64,000 nucleotides of DNA from Serratia bockelmannii. Its GTDB lineage: Bacteria; Pseudomonadota; Gammaproteobacteria; Enterobacterales; Enterobacteriaceae. A model generated the notes under the pieces. It ran no database searches. It saw nothing but the letters and a program-made list of their open reading frames with translations, and had not been told where the DNA came from. Shown one piece after another: positions 20,613 to 32,426 of the stretch (position 1 is its first letter; every line of letters begins with the position of its first letter). Location of the stretch: positions 186,001-250,000 of the forward strand of contig NZ_VOUX01000031.1 of NCBI RefSeq assembly GCF_008011855.1, read 5' to 3'. Position numbers and translations under genes: made by a program.

Positions 20613-20926
20613 GTTTTCTGTCTCATTCTCGATGGATTTAGCAATAATCAGAGTGGGATAGCCGACAACAAATTGCCGACATCATAGCATCGCCGCCGTG
20701 CGGTGGAAGCGCGGAAGGCGCCAGAGTGACAAATTTTTACCTGCCGTTGATAAAAACACGCTTTTTTGTCCCGCTCAATCGGATAATCCCCCAAGCGACG
20801 GGGATAGCGCTCATCATTTGACCGCAGAAAAGAGAAATTTGTCCCTGCGATGGTCTAAACGGGGGAAAACCGGCTAATATTGAACTAGATGGGCACGGTC
20901 CTCTGCCGGTGTTGTAAGGAGATCCT
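20613..20926. other. yajG-bolA divergent intergenic region
   Basis: A 314-bp gap carrying the promoters of yajG (minus) and bolA (plus). A TAAGGAGAT ribosome site directly precedes bolA. In E. coli bolA has a stationary-phase gearbox promoter; I could not assign one here with confidence. Confidence 0.5.
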
Positions 20927-21241
20927 ATGATTCGCGAGCAAATAGAAGCAAAGTTAAGGGCGGCGTTTGAGCCCGCGTATCTGGAAGTCGTTGATGAAAG
21001 CTATCGTCATAACGTTCCGGCGGGTTCAGAAAGCCATTTCAAAGTGGTATTGGTCAGCGATCGCTTCGTCGGCGAACGTTTTTTGACGCGTCACCGCTCC
21101 ATCTACGGGGTATTGTCGGAAGAGTTGGCCGATGGCGTACACGCGCTGGCGCTGCACACCTATACGCTCAAGGAGTGGGAAGGGTTGCAGGATACCGTGC
21201 CGGCCTCGCCGCCGTGCCGCGGCGCTGGGACGCTGGCCTGA
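20927..21241 (+). CDS. bolA: Stress-response regulator BolA
   Basis: BolA is a small DNA-binding and iron-sulfur-partner protein (with monothiol glutaredoxin) that changes cell shape and envelope gene expression in stress. The 104-residue protein has the family core: [20 protein letters not shown], a helix-turn-helix-like class II KH fold, then [21 protein letters not shown], with the conserved His. C-terminal [15 protein letters not shown] is typical. Terminated by a good hairpin 67 bp downstream. Confidence 0.97.
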   Translation: MIREQIEAKLRAAFEPAYLEVVDESYRHNVPAGSESHFKVVLVSDRFVGERFLTRHRSIYGVLSEELADGVHALALHTYTLKEWEGLQDTVPASPPCRGAGTLA

Positions 21242-21307
21242 GGGGGAAATTTTCAGGTATCAGTGGAACTTTGCCCTTGAATTAGGGTATTACTACTGAC
21301 GAATTTT

Positions 21308-21336
21308 GAAACGGCCTGCGGGCCGTTTCTGTTTTT
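21308..21336 (+). terminator. Terminator after bolA
   Basis: A 9-bp stem (GAAACGGCC / GGCCGTTTC, loop TGCG) followed by TGTTTTTG. Confidence 0.85.
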
Positions 21337-21451
21337 GACGACGACACGGCCGACGCGCAATGTGGCCAACGTTCGGTCTGTTTTGGCGGCCTTTTGGCGA
21401 TCGAATCGGCAAAAGTGTGAGTTTTAGCGCGCCTGCGCCGCCTAGCTTTCC

Positions 21452-21480
21452 TCGACTCGCCACGCATGCGCCGCTATAAT
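21452..21480 (+). promoter_or_regulatory. Sigma-70 promoter of tig
   Basis: -35 TCGACT (21452-21457) and a perfect -10 TATAAT (21475-21480) with a 17-bp spacer; this predicts a 5' leader of about 120 nt before tig. Nothing else was seen in the 21242-21608 gap besides the bolA terminator. Confidence 0.7.
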
Positions 21481-21608
21481 GTCGCGTCTTATTTTTCCGG
21501 AATGGTTTCGGGACGCTTCTGTCATCAGGGAACTCGGTTCTTATCTGTAGCCGTCCTGGTTCTTGGAACGGAGTTGACCGAGCACTGTGATTTTTTTGAG
21601 GTAACAAG

Positions 21609-22913
21609 ATGCAAGTTTCAGTAGAAACCACTCAAGGCCTTGGGCGCCGTCTCTCTATTACTGTACCGGCTGATACTATCAAGCAGGCGGTGAAGAAAGA
21701 GCTGATCAACGCAGCGAAAAGCGTGCGTATCGACGGCTTCCGCAAAGGCAAAGTGCCGATGAACATCGTGGAACAGCGTTACGGCGCTTCTGTTCGTCAG
21801 GACGTGCTGGGCGAAGCGATGCAGCGTAGCTTCGTTGATGCGATCATCAAAGAAAAGATTAATCCGGCCGGCGCACCAAACTACGTGCCGGGCGAGTACA
21901 AAGAAGGTGAAGACTTCACTTTCGCCGTTGAATTCGAAGTGTATCCAGAAGTTGAGCTGAAAGGCCTGGAAAACATCGAAGTTGAAAAACCTGTGGTCGA
22001 AGTGAACGACGAAGACGTCGACGCGATGCTGGACACCCTGCGCAAGCAGCAGGCGACCTGGAAAGAAACCGATCGCGCAGCGGAAGCTGAAGATCGCGTG
22101 ACCGTTGACTTCACCGGTTCTATCGACGGTGAAGAGTTCGAAGGCGGCAAAGCGTCTGACTTCGTGCTGGCAATGGGCCAGGGCCGCATGATCCCAGGCT
22201 TCGAAGAAGGTCTGGTCGGTCACAAGGCGGGCGAAGAGTTCTCCATCGACGTGAACTTCCCGGAAGATTACCACGCGGAAAACCTGAAGGGCAAAGCGGC
22301 CAAATTCGCTATCGTGCTGAAGAAAGTTGAAGAGCGCGAACTGCCGGAACTGACCGAAGAGTTCATCAAACGTTTCGGCGTGGCGGACGGTTCCGTTGCC
22401 GGTCTGCGCACCGAAGTTCGCAAGAACATGGAGCGCGAGCTGAAAGGCGCCGTGCGTAACCGCATCAAGTCTCAGGCGATCGATGGCCTGGTGAGCGCGA
22501 ACGAAATTGACGTGCCTGCTGCCCTGATCGACGGCGAAATCGACGTACTGCGTCGTCAGGCTGCACAGCGTTTCGGCGGCAACGAGAAGCAAGCGCTGGA
22601 ACTGCCACGCGAGCTGTTCGAAGAGCAAGCGAAACGCCGCGTAGTGGTTGGCCTGCTGCTGGGCGAAGTGATCAGCACCAACGATCTGAAAGCTGACGAA
22701 GACCGCGTGAAGACGCTGATCGAAGAAATGGCTTCTGCCTACGAAGATCCAAGCGAAGTCATCGAGTTCTACAGCAAAAACAAAGAGCTGATGAACAACA
22801 TGCGCAACGTGGCTCTGGAAGAGCAAGCGGTTGAAGCCCTGCTGGCAAAAGCGAAAGTGACAGAAAAAGCCACTACCTTCAGCGAGCTGATGAACCAGAC
22901 TCAACAGGCGTAA
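21609..22913 (+). CDS. tig: Trigger factor (ribosome-associated chaperone and prolyl isomerase)
   Basis: Trigger factor binds ribosomal protein L23 at the exit tunnel and shields nascent chains. It has 434 residues, close to E. coli (432). Domains in order: N-terminal ribosome-binding domain with the signature [10 protein letters not shown] (about 44-53), FKBP-type PPIase domain (about 150-245, with [17 protein letters not shown] and [13 protein letters not shown]), and an all-helical C-terminal chaperone domain. A GAGGTAAC ribosome site precedes the ATG. It opens the chaperone/protease run tig-clpP-clpX-lon. Confidence 0.98.
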   Translation: MQVSVETTQGLGRRLSITVPADTIKQAVKKELINAAKSVRIDGFRKGKVPMNIVEQRYGASVRQDVLGEAMQRSFVDAIIKEKINPAGAPNYVPGEYKEGEDFTFAVEFEVYPEVELKGLENIEVEKPVVEVNDEDVDAMLDTLRKQQATWKETDRAAEAEDRVTVDFTGSIDGEEFEGGKASDFVLAMGQGRMIPGFEEGLVGHKAGEEFSIDVNFPEDYHAENLKGKAAKFAIVLKKVEERELPELTEEFIKRFGVADGSVAGLRTEVRKNMERELKGAVRNRIKSQAIDGLVSANEIDVPAALIDGEIDVLRRQAAQRFGGNEKQALELPRELFEEQAKRRVVVGLLLGEVISTNDLKADEDRVKTLIEEMASAYEDPSEVIEFYSKNKELMNNMRNVALEEQAVEALLAKAKVTEKATTFSELMNQTQQA

Positions 22914-22977
22914 TGCCGGCGTGCCGGGCGCAATGAACGGCGCCCCCGGTTTCGCCTGGCGAACCGGCGCACGATGA

Positions 22978-23015
22978 AAAAGCCCGCAACCTCAGGTTGC
23001 GGGCTTTTCTTTTTG
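22978..23015 (+). terminator. Terminator after tig
   Basis: A 14-bp perfect stem (AAAAGCCCGCAACC / GGTTGCGGGCTTTT, loop TCA) followed by CTTTTT. It is one of the strongest in the window. Confidence 0.92.
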
Positions 23016-23351
23016 CCACGTTGCTGATTAATCTCAGGTTAAACGGGGCAATATGCACTATATTTACCCTGTTGCCTGGGGAACTGGCTGGCATGATAAC
23101 GGTCAGATTAACGGCATCGTTTTCGGCGCGCGGAGAAAATCGGCCTCTGGGCTTGAAATCGCGCCGGGCTCCCCCAATCTGTAAAGAATAATTCTGGGGC
23201 TGTTTGCCAAAGTGCGCGGGATGAAATAACCGTCGGGTACGTGTGGCGCGGGTCGAATGCTTGAGCATAGTCATCATGGCCGTTCTCAAGTAGAATCGGC
23301 GTATTAGGGTGACACCCTGGCCGCCAAGGCAATTTCTATTAGGAGACGGTA
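23016..23351. other. clpP upstream region
   Basis: About 335 bp without a credible gene. A CTTGAG at 23260-23265 could be a heat-shock -35 element, as clpP is a sigma-32 gene in E. coli, but no convincing CCCCAT -10 follows, so no promoter is called. An AGGAGA ribosome site lies directly before clpP. Confidence 0.4.
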
Positions 23352-23975
23352 ATGTCATACAGTGGCGAACGAGATCAATTTGCACCGAACATGGCGCTGG
23401 TGCCGATGGTGGTAGAGCAAACTTCACGCGGGGAGCGTTCTTACGACATCTATTCCCGCCTGCTGAAAGAGCGCATCATTTTCCTGACCGGCCAGGTGGA
23501 AGATCACATGGCCAACCTGATCGTGGCGCAAATGCTGTTCCTCGAAGCGGAAAGCCCGGAAAAAGACATTTACCTCTACATCAACTCGCCGGGTGGGGTA
23601 ATTACCGCGGGCATGTCGATTTACGACACCATGAAGTTCATCAAGCCGGACGTCAGCACCATCTGTATGGGCCAGGCGTGCTCGATGGGCTCCTTCCTGC
23701 TGACCGCCGGCGCCAAAGGCAAGCGTTTCTGCCTGCCGAACTCGCGCGTGATGATTCACCAGCCGCTGGGCGGCTACCAGGGCCAGGCGACGGACATCGA
23801 AATCCACGCGCGTGAAATCCTCAAGGTGAAAGCGCGCATGAACGAACTGATGGCCGAGCATACTGGCCAGCCGCTGGAGCAGATCGAACGCGACACCGAG
23901 CGCGATCGCTTTATGACCGCGGAAGAAGCCGTGGAATACGGCCTGGTTGACGGCATTCTGACACACCGCAGCTAG
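23352..23975 (+). CDS. clpP: ATP-dependent Clp protease proteolytic subunit
   Basis: ClpP forms the two-ring serine protease barrel that degrades substrates unfolded by ClpX or ClpA. The 207-residue length is the E. coli length. The active-site serine lies in [14 protein letters not shown], the histidine in [10 protein letters not shown], and the aspartate in the C-terminal [12 protein letters not shown] region. The first 14 or so residues are the propeptide removed in E. coli. clpX follows 143 bp downstream on the same strand. Confidence 0.98.
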   Translation: MSYSGERDQFAPNMALVPMVVEQTSRGERSYDIYSRLLKERIIFLTGQVEDHMANLIVAQMLFLEAESPEKDIYLYINSPGGVITAGMSIYDTMKFIKPDVSTICMGQACSMGSFLLTAGAKGKRFCLPNSRVMIHQPLGGYQGQATDIEIHAREILKVKARMNELMAEHTGQPLEQIERDTERDRFMTAEEAVEYGLVDGILTHRS

Positions 23976-24118
23976 AACCACGCGGCGCCGATGGACTATA
24001 GTAATCAGAGTGGGCAGGGGCTCGCTCTCTTGTAGCCCCTCGGCGTTCCCGATATGAGTTTGGGCGCACTGCCGCCGTGATTTTCCTGCGGGACAAGACT
24101 AAAGAAGAGGTTTGACTG

Positions 24119-25390
24119 ATGACAGATAAGCGCAAAGACGGTTCAGGAAAGCTGCTGTACTGCTCTTTTTGCGGCAAAAGCCAGCATGAAGTGCGTAAGC
24201 TGATTGCCGGGCCGTCAGTGTATATCTGCGATGAATGTGTCGATCTGTGTAACGACATTATTCGCGAAGAGATTAAAGAAGTTGCCCCGCATCGTGAGCG
24301 CAGTGCGCTGCCGACGCCGCACGAGATCCGCCACCACCTGGATGACTACGTCATCGGCCAGGAGCAGGCGAAGAAAGTGCTGGCGGTTGCGGTGTACAAC
24401 CACTACAAACGCCTGCGCAACGGCGATACCAGCAACGGTATCGAGTTGGGCAAGAGCAACATCTTGCTGATCGGCCCGACCGGCAGCGGTAAAACCCTGC
24501 TGGCGGAAACGCTGGCGCGTTTCCTGGACGTGCCGTTCACCATGGCCGACGCCACCACGCTGACCGAAGCTGGTTACGTGGGCGAGGACGTGGAAAATAT
24601 TATCCAGAAGCTGTTGCAAAAATGTGACTATGACGTGCAAAAAGCGCAGCGCGGCATCGTTTATATCGATGAAATCGATAAGATTTCCCGCAAGTCCGAC
24701 AACCCGTCGATCACGCGTGACGTCTCGGGTGAAGGCGTGCAGCAGGCGCTGCTGAAGCTGATTGAAGGCACCATCGCCGCGGTTCCGCCGCAGGGCGGGC
24801 GCAAGCATCCGCAGCAGGAGTTCCTGCAGGTCGATACCTCCAAGATCCTGTTTATCTGCGGCGGCGCATTCGCCGGCCTGGATAAGGTGATCGGTCAGCG
24901 CGTCAACACCGGCTCCGGCATCGGCTTCGGCGCGACCGTCAAGGGCGAGTCCGAGAAGGCGACCGAAGGCGAACTGCTGCTGCAGGCCGAACCGGAAGAT
25001 CTGATCAAATTCGGGCTGATCCCTGAGTTCATCGGCCGTTTGCCAGTCGTGGCGACCCTGAGCGAACTGAGCGAAGACGCGCTGATTCAGATCCTGAAAG
25101 AGCCGAAGAACGCCCTGACCAAGCAGTATCAGGCGCTGTTCAACCTGGAAGGCGTGGAGCTGGAGTTCCGTGACGAAGCGCTGAACGCCATTGCCAAGAA
25201 AGCCATGGCGCGCAAAACCGGCGCCCGCGGCCTGCGTTCCATCGTGGAAGGTGCGCTGCTCGACACCATGTACGATCTGCCGTCGATGGACAGCGTAGAC
25301 AAAGTGGTGATCGACGAGTCGGTGATCGCCGGCCAATCCAAGCCGCTGCTGATTTACGGCAAGCCGGAAGCCCAGGCATCTGGCGAATAA
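24119..25390 (+). CDS. clpX: ATP-dependent Clp protease ATP-binding subunit ClpX
   Basis: ClpX is the AAA+ unfoldase that recognises tagged proteins, such as ssrA-tagged chains, and feeds them to ClpP. The N-terminal zinc-binding domain has four cysteines in YCSFCGKS and [10 protein letters not shown] (residues about 14-41). Walker A is [13 protein letters not shown] (about 118-130), and Walker B is [20 protein letters not shown]-type sensor 2 appears as [14 protein letters not shown]. It has 423 residues (424 in E. coli). The IGF loop that docks on ClpP is visible as [10 protein letters not shown]. Confidence 0.98.
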   Translation: MTDKRKDGSGKLLYCSFCGKSQHEVRKLIAGPSVYICDECVDLCNDIIREEIKEVAPHRERSALPTPHEIRHHLDDYVIGQEQAKKVLAVAVYNHYKRLRNGDTSNGIELGKSNILLIGPTGSGKTLLAETLARFLDVPFTMADATTLTEAGYVGEDVENIIQKLLQKCDYDVQKAQRGIVYIDEIDKISRKSDNPSITRDVSGEGVQQALLKLIEGTIAAVPPQGGRKHPQQEFLQVDTSKILFICGGAFAGLDKVIGQRVNTGSGIGFGATVKGESEKATEGELLLQAEPEDLIKFGLIPEFIGRLPVVATLSELSEDALIQILKEPKNALTKQYQALFNLEGVELEFRDEALNAIAKKAMARKTGARGLRSIVEGALLDTMYDLPSMDSVDKVVIDESVIAGQSKPLLIYGKPEAQASGE

Positions 25391-25420
25391 TTAGCCAGTC
25401 AAACCAGAGCGTTATCAGCA

Positions 25421-25452
25421 AAATGGGGGATTTCATCCCCCATTTCTTTTTC
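25421..25452 (+). terminator. Terminator after clpX
   Basis: An 11-bp perfect stem (AAATGGGGGAT / ATCCCCCATTT, loop TTC) followed by CTTTTTCC, 30 bp after the clpX stop. Confidence 0.9.
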
Positions 25453-25465
25453 CTGCATTCTTGCC

Positions 25466-25494
25466 GTTGAATGTAAGAGATTCATCCCCATATA
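25466..25494 (+). promoter_or_regulatory. Heat-shock (sigma-32) promoter of lon
   Basis: GTTGAATGT (25466-25474) and CCCCATATA (25486-25494) match the sigma-32 -35 and -10 elements with a spacing in the accepted range. They are nearly the same words as the E. coli lon heat-shock promoter. About 90 bp upstream of the lon ATG. Confidence 0.75.
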
Positions 25495-25584
25495 CTCATT
25501 AACCAGATTTTATGAAACGTTAGATGCTTGCGTCTCATGAGATTCCCCCTCAACCTGGCGGAAATTAAACTAAGAGAGAGCTCT

Positions 25585-27939
<2,355 letters not shown>

Positions 27940-27970
27940 TGACGAATCGCAAAAACCATTGATAAAACTT

Positions 27971-28008
27971 ATACTGGCAAGCCATTTCGGACTTGCCAGT
28001 ATTTTTTT
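27971..28008 (+). terminator. Terminator after lon
   Basis: An 11-bp perfect stem (ATACTGGCAAG / CTTGCCAGTAT) with a 10-nt loop followed by six T residues. Confidence 0.9.
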
Positions 28009-28155
28009 GTACCGCTAAGTTAGATCTCTGTCGGCCCGCGTTTTGCCACCCAGTCGGTGGCTTGCCAAGGTTCGATGGGATTGATATAACAGCTGCGCTG
28101 TCGCAACCGTAGGGATTTTTCGGTGCGACGATAGAATTCTAGAGGGGATGATAGA

Positions 28156-28428
28156 GTGAATAAGTCACAACTGATCGACAAGATTGCCGCAGGTGCTGAT
28201 ATTTCCAAAGCGGCAGCGGGACGTGCTTTAGACGCAGTAATCGCTTCCGTTACCGACTCTCTGAAAGCAGGGGATGACGTGGCTCTGGTAGGTTTCGGTT
28301 CCTTCACCGTGCGTGAACGTTCGGCTCGTACCGGCCGCAACCCGCAGACCGGTAAAGAGATCAAAATCGCGGCAGCCAAAGTACCGGCCTTCCGTGCAGG
28401 GAAAGCGCTGAAAGACGCTGTAAACTGA
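28156..28428 (+). CDS. hupB: DNA-binding protein HU-beta
   Basis: HU is the abundant nucleoid protein that bends DNA without strong sequence preference; HupB pairs with HupA. The 90-residue protein is collinear with E. coli HupB. The start is GTG (28156), preceded by AGAGGGGAT. The DNA-binding arm signature [20 protein letters not shown] is intact, including the conserved proline that intercalates. It stands alone between the lon and hupB terminators. Confidence 0.98.
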   Translation: MNKSQLIDKIAAGADISKAAAGRALDAVIASVTDSLKAGDDVALVGFGSFTVRERSARTGRNPQTGKEIKIAAAKVPAFRAGKALKDAVN

Positions 28429-28511
28429 TTTAGCGTCTAACCGTTTAGCGTAACAGGGTTTTGTAATAAACAATCACCTGACGCAGCGGTGCTGGTAAGG
28501 TAAGATACAAG

Positions 28512-28540
28512 GCGCATCGGACTGATGCGCTTTTTTTATT
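28512..28540 (+). terminator. Terminator after hupB
   Basis: GCGCATC / GATGCGC stem, loop GGACT, then seven T residues. Confidence 0.88.
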
Positions 28541-28606
28541 TTTGTCGCAGGGAACGCGCCTGCACAAGGGTTGTTAATCCACATCACAGCGGAGTGTTGT
28601 CACACT

Positions 28607-30490
28607 ATGATGGACAATTTACGCGCGGCTGCCAATCACGTCGTGCTCAAAATCATCCTGGCCCTGATCATCCTGTCATTCGTTCTGACCGGGGTGGGTA
28701 ACTACCTGATCGGCGGCTCCGGCGATTATGCTGCGAAAGTAAATGGTCAGACGATCGAACGCGCTCAGCTGGAACAGGCTTTCCAAAGCGAGCGTAGCCG
28801 CATGCAGCAGCAACTGGGTGACCAGTTCTCCGCGCTGGCCGGCAACGAAGGCTACATGCAGCAGATGCGCCGTCAGGTGTTGTCCCAGTTGATCGACAAC
28901 ATGCTGCTTGATCAGTATGCCAAGAAGCTGGGCCTGGCGGTCAGCGACGATCAGATCAAGGACGCCATCCGCAAGGCGCCTTACTTCCAGACCAACGGCC
29001 AGTTTGATAACGCCAAATACCTCGACCTGATCGGCCGCATGGGCTACACCGCCGACAACTTCGCGCAGTCGATGCGCCAGCAATTGGTCAATCAGCAGGT
29101 GATCCAGGCCTTCGGCGATTCCGGCTTCGTGCTGCCGTCTGAATCGCAAGCCATGGCGGCGTTGGTGCTGCAGGAGCGCGACGTGCGCCTGGCGACTATC
29201 GATTTGAAAGCGCTGCAGGCGAAACAGAGCGCCGGCGACGACGAACTGAAGGCGTATTACGATCAGAACAAGAACAGCTTCATCGCACCGGAGCAGGTGA
29301 AGGTGAGCTATATCCCGCTGGACGCCGCGTCCATGCAGGACAAGGTGAAAGTGAGCGAAGAGGACATCAGCGCTTACTATGACCAGCACAAGAGCAGCTA
29401 TGGCCAGCCGGAGCGTAAAAACTACAGCGTGATCCAGCTGAAAACCGAGGCGGAAGCCAACGCGGCGCTGGACGAGCTGAAGAAGGGCGCCGATTTCGCC
29501 ACCCTGGCGAAAGAAAAATCCACCGACATCATTTCACGCCGTACCGGCGGTGAGCTGGGTTGGCTGGAGCCGGAAACCACCGCTGACGAGCTGAAGCAGG
29601 CTAACCTGACCGAGAAAGGGCAGCTGTCCGGCGTGGTAAAATCCTCTGTCGGCTTCCTGATCGTGCGTTTGAACGACATCGAACCTGAGAAACTGAAACC
29701 GTTGAGCGAAGTGCATGACGCTATCGCCAAGCAGGTGCAGCAGGAGAAAGCGGTAGACGCGTATTACGCGCTGCAGCAGAAGGTGAGCGAAGCGGCGACC
29801 AGCGACAACGAATCTCTGGCCTCGGCTGAAGAAGCGGCCGGCGTGAAAGCGGCGCAAAGCGACTGGTTCACCCGTGACAACATTCCTGCCGCGCTGAACT
29901 TCAAGCCGGTCGTGCAGGCGATCTTCGACGGCTCGCTGATCGGCGAGAACGGTGCGCCGGGCAGCAACTCTGACGTTATCACCGTAGACGGCGACCGCGC
30001 CTTCGTGGTGCGCGTGAGCGGCCACAAGCCGGAAGGCATCGAACCGTTCGACCAGGTGAAAGACCGCGTGGCCGAGCTGGTGAAGCGCAACAAAGCGGTG
30101 CAGGAAGCGAAACTGCAGGGCGAGAAGCTGCTGGTTGAGCTGAAGCAGGGCAAGGGCGACGAGGCGATGAAAGCTGCCGGCCTGAGCTTTGGCGCCGTGC
30201 AGAAGATGGCGCGCGCGCCGGAAGACAGCCAGCTGGTGGAGAGCGTGTTCGCGCTGCCGCACCCGCAGGACGGCAAACCGGTGTACGGCATGTCGCAGGA
30301 TCGCCAGGACAACGTGGTGCTGATCGCACTCGATGCGGTGAAGCCAGGCACGCTGCCGGAAGACGAAATGAAAACCTTCGTCGGCAAGATGGAAGAGGGC
30401 GCGACCGGCGTTTCCTTCGATTCGCTGCTGGCGAGCCTGCGTAAAGAAGCCAAAATCAAAATGGGCGCCGCTGAGCAACAGCCGCAGTAA
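28607..30490 (+). CDS. ppiD: Periplasmic chaperone/peptidyl-prolyl isomerase-like PpiD
   Basis: PpiD is an inner-membrane-anchored periplasmic chaperone next to the SecYEG translocon. A single N-terminal transmembrane helix (about residues 14-35, KIILALIILSFVLTGVG) follows the start MMDNLRAAANHVVL. I chose the first ATG of the ATGATG pair at 28607, giving 627 residues (623 in E. coli); the frame extends upstream without similarity. A SurA-like chaperone region flanks a parvulin domain (about 265-360, with GGELGWLEPETTADEL); in E. coli this domain has little or no isomerase activity. Confidence 0.95.
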   Translation: MMDNLRAAANHVVLKIILALIILSFVLTGVGNYLIGGSGDYAAKVNGQTIERAQLEQAFQSERSRMQQQLGDQFSALAGNEGYMQQMRRQVLSQLIDNMLLDQYAKKLGLAVSDDQIKDAIRKAPYFQTNGQFDNAKYLDLIGRMGYTADNFAQSMRQQLVNQQVIQAFGDSGFVLPSESQAMAALVLQERDVRLATIDLKALQAKQSAGDDELKAYYDQNKNSFIAPEQVKVSYIPLDAASMQDKVKVSEEDISAYYDQHKSSYGQPERKNYSVIQLKTEAEANAALDELKKGADFATLAKEKSTDIISRRTGGELGWLEPETTADELKQANLTEKGQLSGVVKSSVGFLIVRLNDIEPEKLKPLSEVHDAIAKQVQQEKAVDAYYALQQKVSEAATSDNESLASAEEAAGVKAAQSDWFTRDNIPAALNFKPVVQAIFDGSLIGENGAPGSNSDVITVDGDRAFVVRVSGHKPEGIEPFDQVKDRVAELVKRNKAVQEAKLQGEKLLVELKQGKGDEAMKAAGLSFGAVQKMARAPEDSQLVESVFALPHPQDGKPVYGMSQDRQDNVVLIALDAVKPGTLPEDEMKTFVGKMEEGATGVSFDSLLASLRKEAKIKMGAAEQQPQ

Positions 30491-30524
30491 TCGCCGCATT
30501 TTTCTGCAACGCAGTGCAACAAAC

Positions 30525-30550
30525 AAAGGCCGCTTTCGCGGCCTTTTCCA
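30525..30550 (+). terminator. Terminator after ppiD
   Basis: A 9-bp stem (AAAGGCCGC / GCGGCCTTT, loop TTTC) followed by TCC; the T-tract is mostly within the stem end. Confidence 0.65.
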
Positions 30551-30628
30551 CATCTGATATCCGCCGATTGCTGAATATCCGCCGCCGCGGCAAGGTAGCC
30601 GTGCTGTCACACACAAGGAGGATACAGC

Positions 30629-31009
30629 ATGCAACATACAGAGAAAAAAGCGTTATCAGGTTACCGTCATCACGTCAAAGCGGCGCTGACCGCGCTGTTG
30701 TTATGCCTCGCGGGGCCAGCCGCCGCGGTAGATAAAGCCGATGCGCCGGCGCCGATGCTCTCAACACCGGCGGGCAATGGCGGGCAATCGGTGATGACCA
30801 AGGCAACCGAAGAGGCGGCGGTCAGCATCAATCAGGCCACCGCCGAACAGCTGGCTGCCGCCCTGAGCGGCGTCGGTCTGAAGAAGGCGGAAGGCATCGT
30901 GCGCTACCGCGAACAGAACGGGCCGTTCACCCAGGTTGAGCAGTTGCAGGAGGTGCCGGGCATCGGGCCGGCGCTGTTCGAGAAGAATCGCACCCGACTG
31001 AAAATGTGA
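30629..31009 (+). CDS. ybaV: ComEA-like helix-hairpin-helix protein YbaV
   Basis: A small exported protein of 126 residues. A basic N-terminus and a hydrophobic run (AALTALLLCLAGPAAA, about 24-39) form a signal peptide. A low-complexity linker rich in Ala and Pro follows, then a helix-hairpin-helix domain (about 66-126) with SINQATAEQLAAALSGVGL and LQEVPGIGPALFEKNR. ComEA proteins bind incoming DNA in the periplasm of transformable bacteria; a DNA-uptake role here is only inference. An AAGGAGG ribosome site precedes the ATG. Confidence 0.92.
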   Translation: MQHTEKKALSGYRHHVKAALTALLLCLAGPAAAVDKADAPAPMLSTPAGNGGQSVMTKATEEAAVSINQATAEQLAAALSGVGLKKAEGIVRYREQNGPFTQVEQLQEVPGIGPALFEKNRTRLKM

Positions 31010-31105
31010 TCCCGGTCGCGGCTGCGTGGCAAAATGCCGCTGAGGCCGTGACTCCTCTGCTACATTTTACAGGTCTTACCAGTTTGGCGAGTTGACCAAA
31101 CGGGC

Positions 31106-31134
31106 GAGGGAGCCTCTGCGGCTCCCTCTTTCTG
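31106..31134 (+). terminator. Terminator after ybaV
   Basis: A 9-bp stem (GAGGGAGCC / GGCTCCCTC, loop TCTGC) followed by TTTCTG. It lies between ybaV and fadM; the fadM start is 30 bp further on. Confidence 0.75.
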
Positions 31135-31163
31135 TAATCACCAGGCAGGAGCGATCGTTCCCT

Positions 31164-31577
31164 ATGCAAACCTTTATCAAAGTTCGCGGTTATCACCTTG
31201 ATGTTTACCAGCACGTTAACAACGCCCGCTATCTGGAGTTTCTGGAAGAGGCGCGCTGGGAGTGGCTGGAAAACGAGGCCGGGTTCCGCTGGATGACGGA
31301 AAACAACATCGCTTTCATCGTGGTGAACATCAATATCAATTACCGCAGCCCGGCAGTATTGGGGGATAAGCTGCGTATCGACAGCCAGATGGTGCAGCTC
31401 AACGGCAAGAGCGGGGTGCTGAGCCAAAAAGTGACGCAGGATCCGGCGGGGACGCCGGTGGCCGACGCGCTGCTGACTTTCGTGTGCGTCGATCTGAAAA
31501 CGCAGCGGGCGCTGCCTATTGAAGGCGAATTGCGCGAGCACCTGGAGGCGCTCACGCTGAAGGAAAACCCGCAGTAA
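31164..31577 (+). CDS. fadM: Long-chain acyl-CoA thioesterase III FadM
   Basis: Hotdog-fold thioesterase that hydrolyses long-chain and unusual acyl-CoAs formed during beta-oxidation. The 137-residue protein starts MQTFIKVRGYHLDVYQHVNN; the YQHVNNARYLEFLEEARW stretch is the catalytic helix signature of the 4-hydroxybenzoyl-CoA thioesterase type. The ATG at 31164 matches the E. coli YbaW start and has AGGAG about 15 bases upstream; a longer frame runs back through the ybaV terminator and is unlikely. In E. coli it is repressed by FadR; no operator was identified here. Confidence 0.94.
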   Translation: MQTFIKVRGYHLDVYQHVNNARYLEFLEEARWEWLENEAGFRWMTENNIAFIVVNININYRSPAVLGDKLRIDSQMVQLNGKSGVLSQKVTQDPAGTPVADALLTFVCVDLKTQRALPIEGELREHLEALTLKENPQ

Positions 31578-31612
31578 ACTCACGGGCGGCAGAGGTTGCC
31601 GCCGTCACTGCC

Positions 31613-32311
31613 TCAGGCCAGAGCGGCCTTCTGTTTCAACGCCGCCATCACTTCCGCCTGGTTGGCCCGGTATTGCATCAGGCCATTGGCGCGCAGGTTG
31701 CAGGCAGCGCATTCACCACAGCCGTCACCCTTGATGCCGTTGTAGCAGGTCAGCGTATCCTGCCGCACGCGATCCAACTGGTGGTAATAATCCGCCAGCG
31801 CCCAGGTCTCGGCCTTGTTCAGCCACATCAGCGGCGTTTCGAAGCGGATATCGCGAGCGATGCCCAGCACCACCGCTTTGTTCAGTGCTTTAACGAACTC
31901 GTCGCGGCAATCCGGGTAGCCGGAGAAGTCGGTTTCACACACGCCCGTGATCACCGCTTCCGCTTCCACCTGGTAGGCGTAGATCGCCGCCAGCGTCAGG
32001 AACAGGATATTGCGGCCCGGCACGAAGGTGCTCGGCAGCGCGTTTTTCTGGTTGGGATCGTAGGCGGGAACCGGAATATTGTCGCGCGTCAGGCTGCTGA
32101 CGGCCAGCTCATTGAGCAGCGTTACGTCCAGCACCTTGTGCGCTTTGGCGCCGAGGGCCACCGACAGCTCTTGAGCCACTTCAATCTCGGCGCGATGGCG
32201 CTGGCCATAATCGAACGTGACGCAGTGAACTTCGTCATACTGTTGCAATGCCTGGATCAAGCAGGTCGTGGAGTCTTGTCCACCGCTGAAAACGACAACC
32301 GCGCGCTTCAT
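31613..32311 (-). CDS. queC: 7-cyano-7-deazaguanine synthase
   Basis: QueC converts carboxy-deazaguanine to preQ0 with ATP and ammonia, a step toward the queuosine base of tRNA. The PP-loop SGGQDSTT is at residues 9-16. The C-terminal zinc site [22 protein letters not shown] has its four cysteines (the stretch is cited only as C-x8-C-x2-C-x2-C). The start at 32311 (MKRAVVVF) gives 232 residues as in the family (231 in E. coli); an upstream in-frame ATG at 32338 would add nine residues. No preQ1 riboswitch was seen upstream. Confidence 0.96.
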   Translation of the reverse strand: MKRAVVVFSGGQDSTTCLIQALQQYDEVHCVTFDYGQRHRAEIEVAQELSVALGAKAHKVLDVTLLNELAVSSLTRDNIPVPAYDPNQKNALPSTFVPGRNILFLTLAAIYAYQVEAEAVITGVCETDFSGYPDCRDEFVKALNKAVVLGIARDIRFETPLMWLNKAETWALADYYHQLDRVRQDTLTCYNGIKGDGCGECAACNLRANGLMQYRANQAEVMAALKQKAALA

Positions 32312-32426
32312 AAAATCACCTTTTTGGACTTTGGCCATTCCCGATACACATTCGGGCGGCAGGATAAAAATTGCGTTGCGGCGACAATAGTAGCAGAAAG
32401 GGCCGCCAGGCGCAGGGCGGTTCGGC

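Noticed and set aside
30629-31009. ybaV as evidence of a competence locus
   Set aside because: The ComEA-like domain is present, but no other DNA-uptake gene is in the window, and the protein is widespread in non-transformable enterobacteria.
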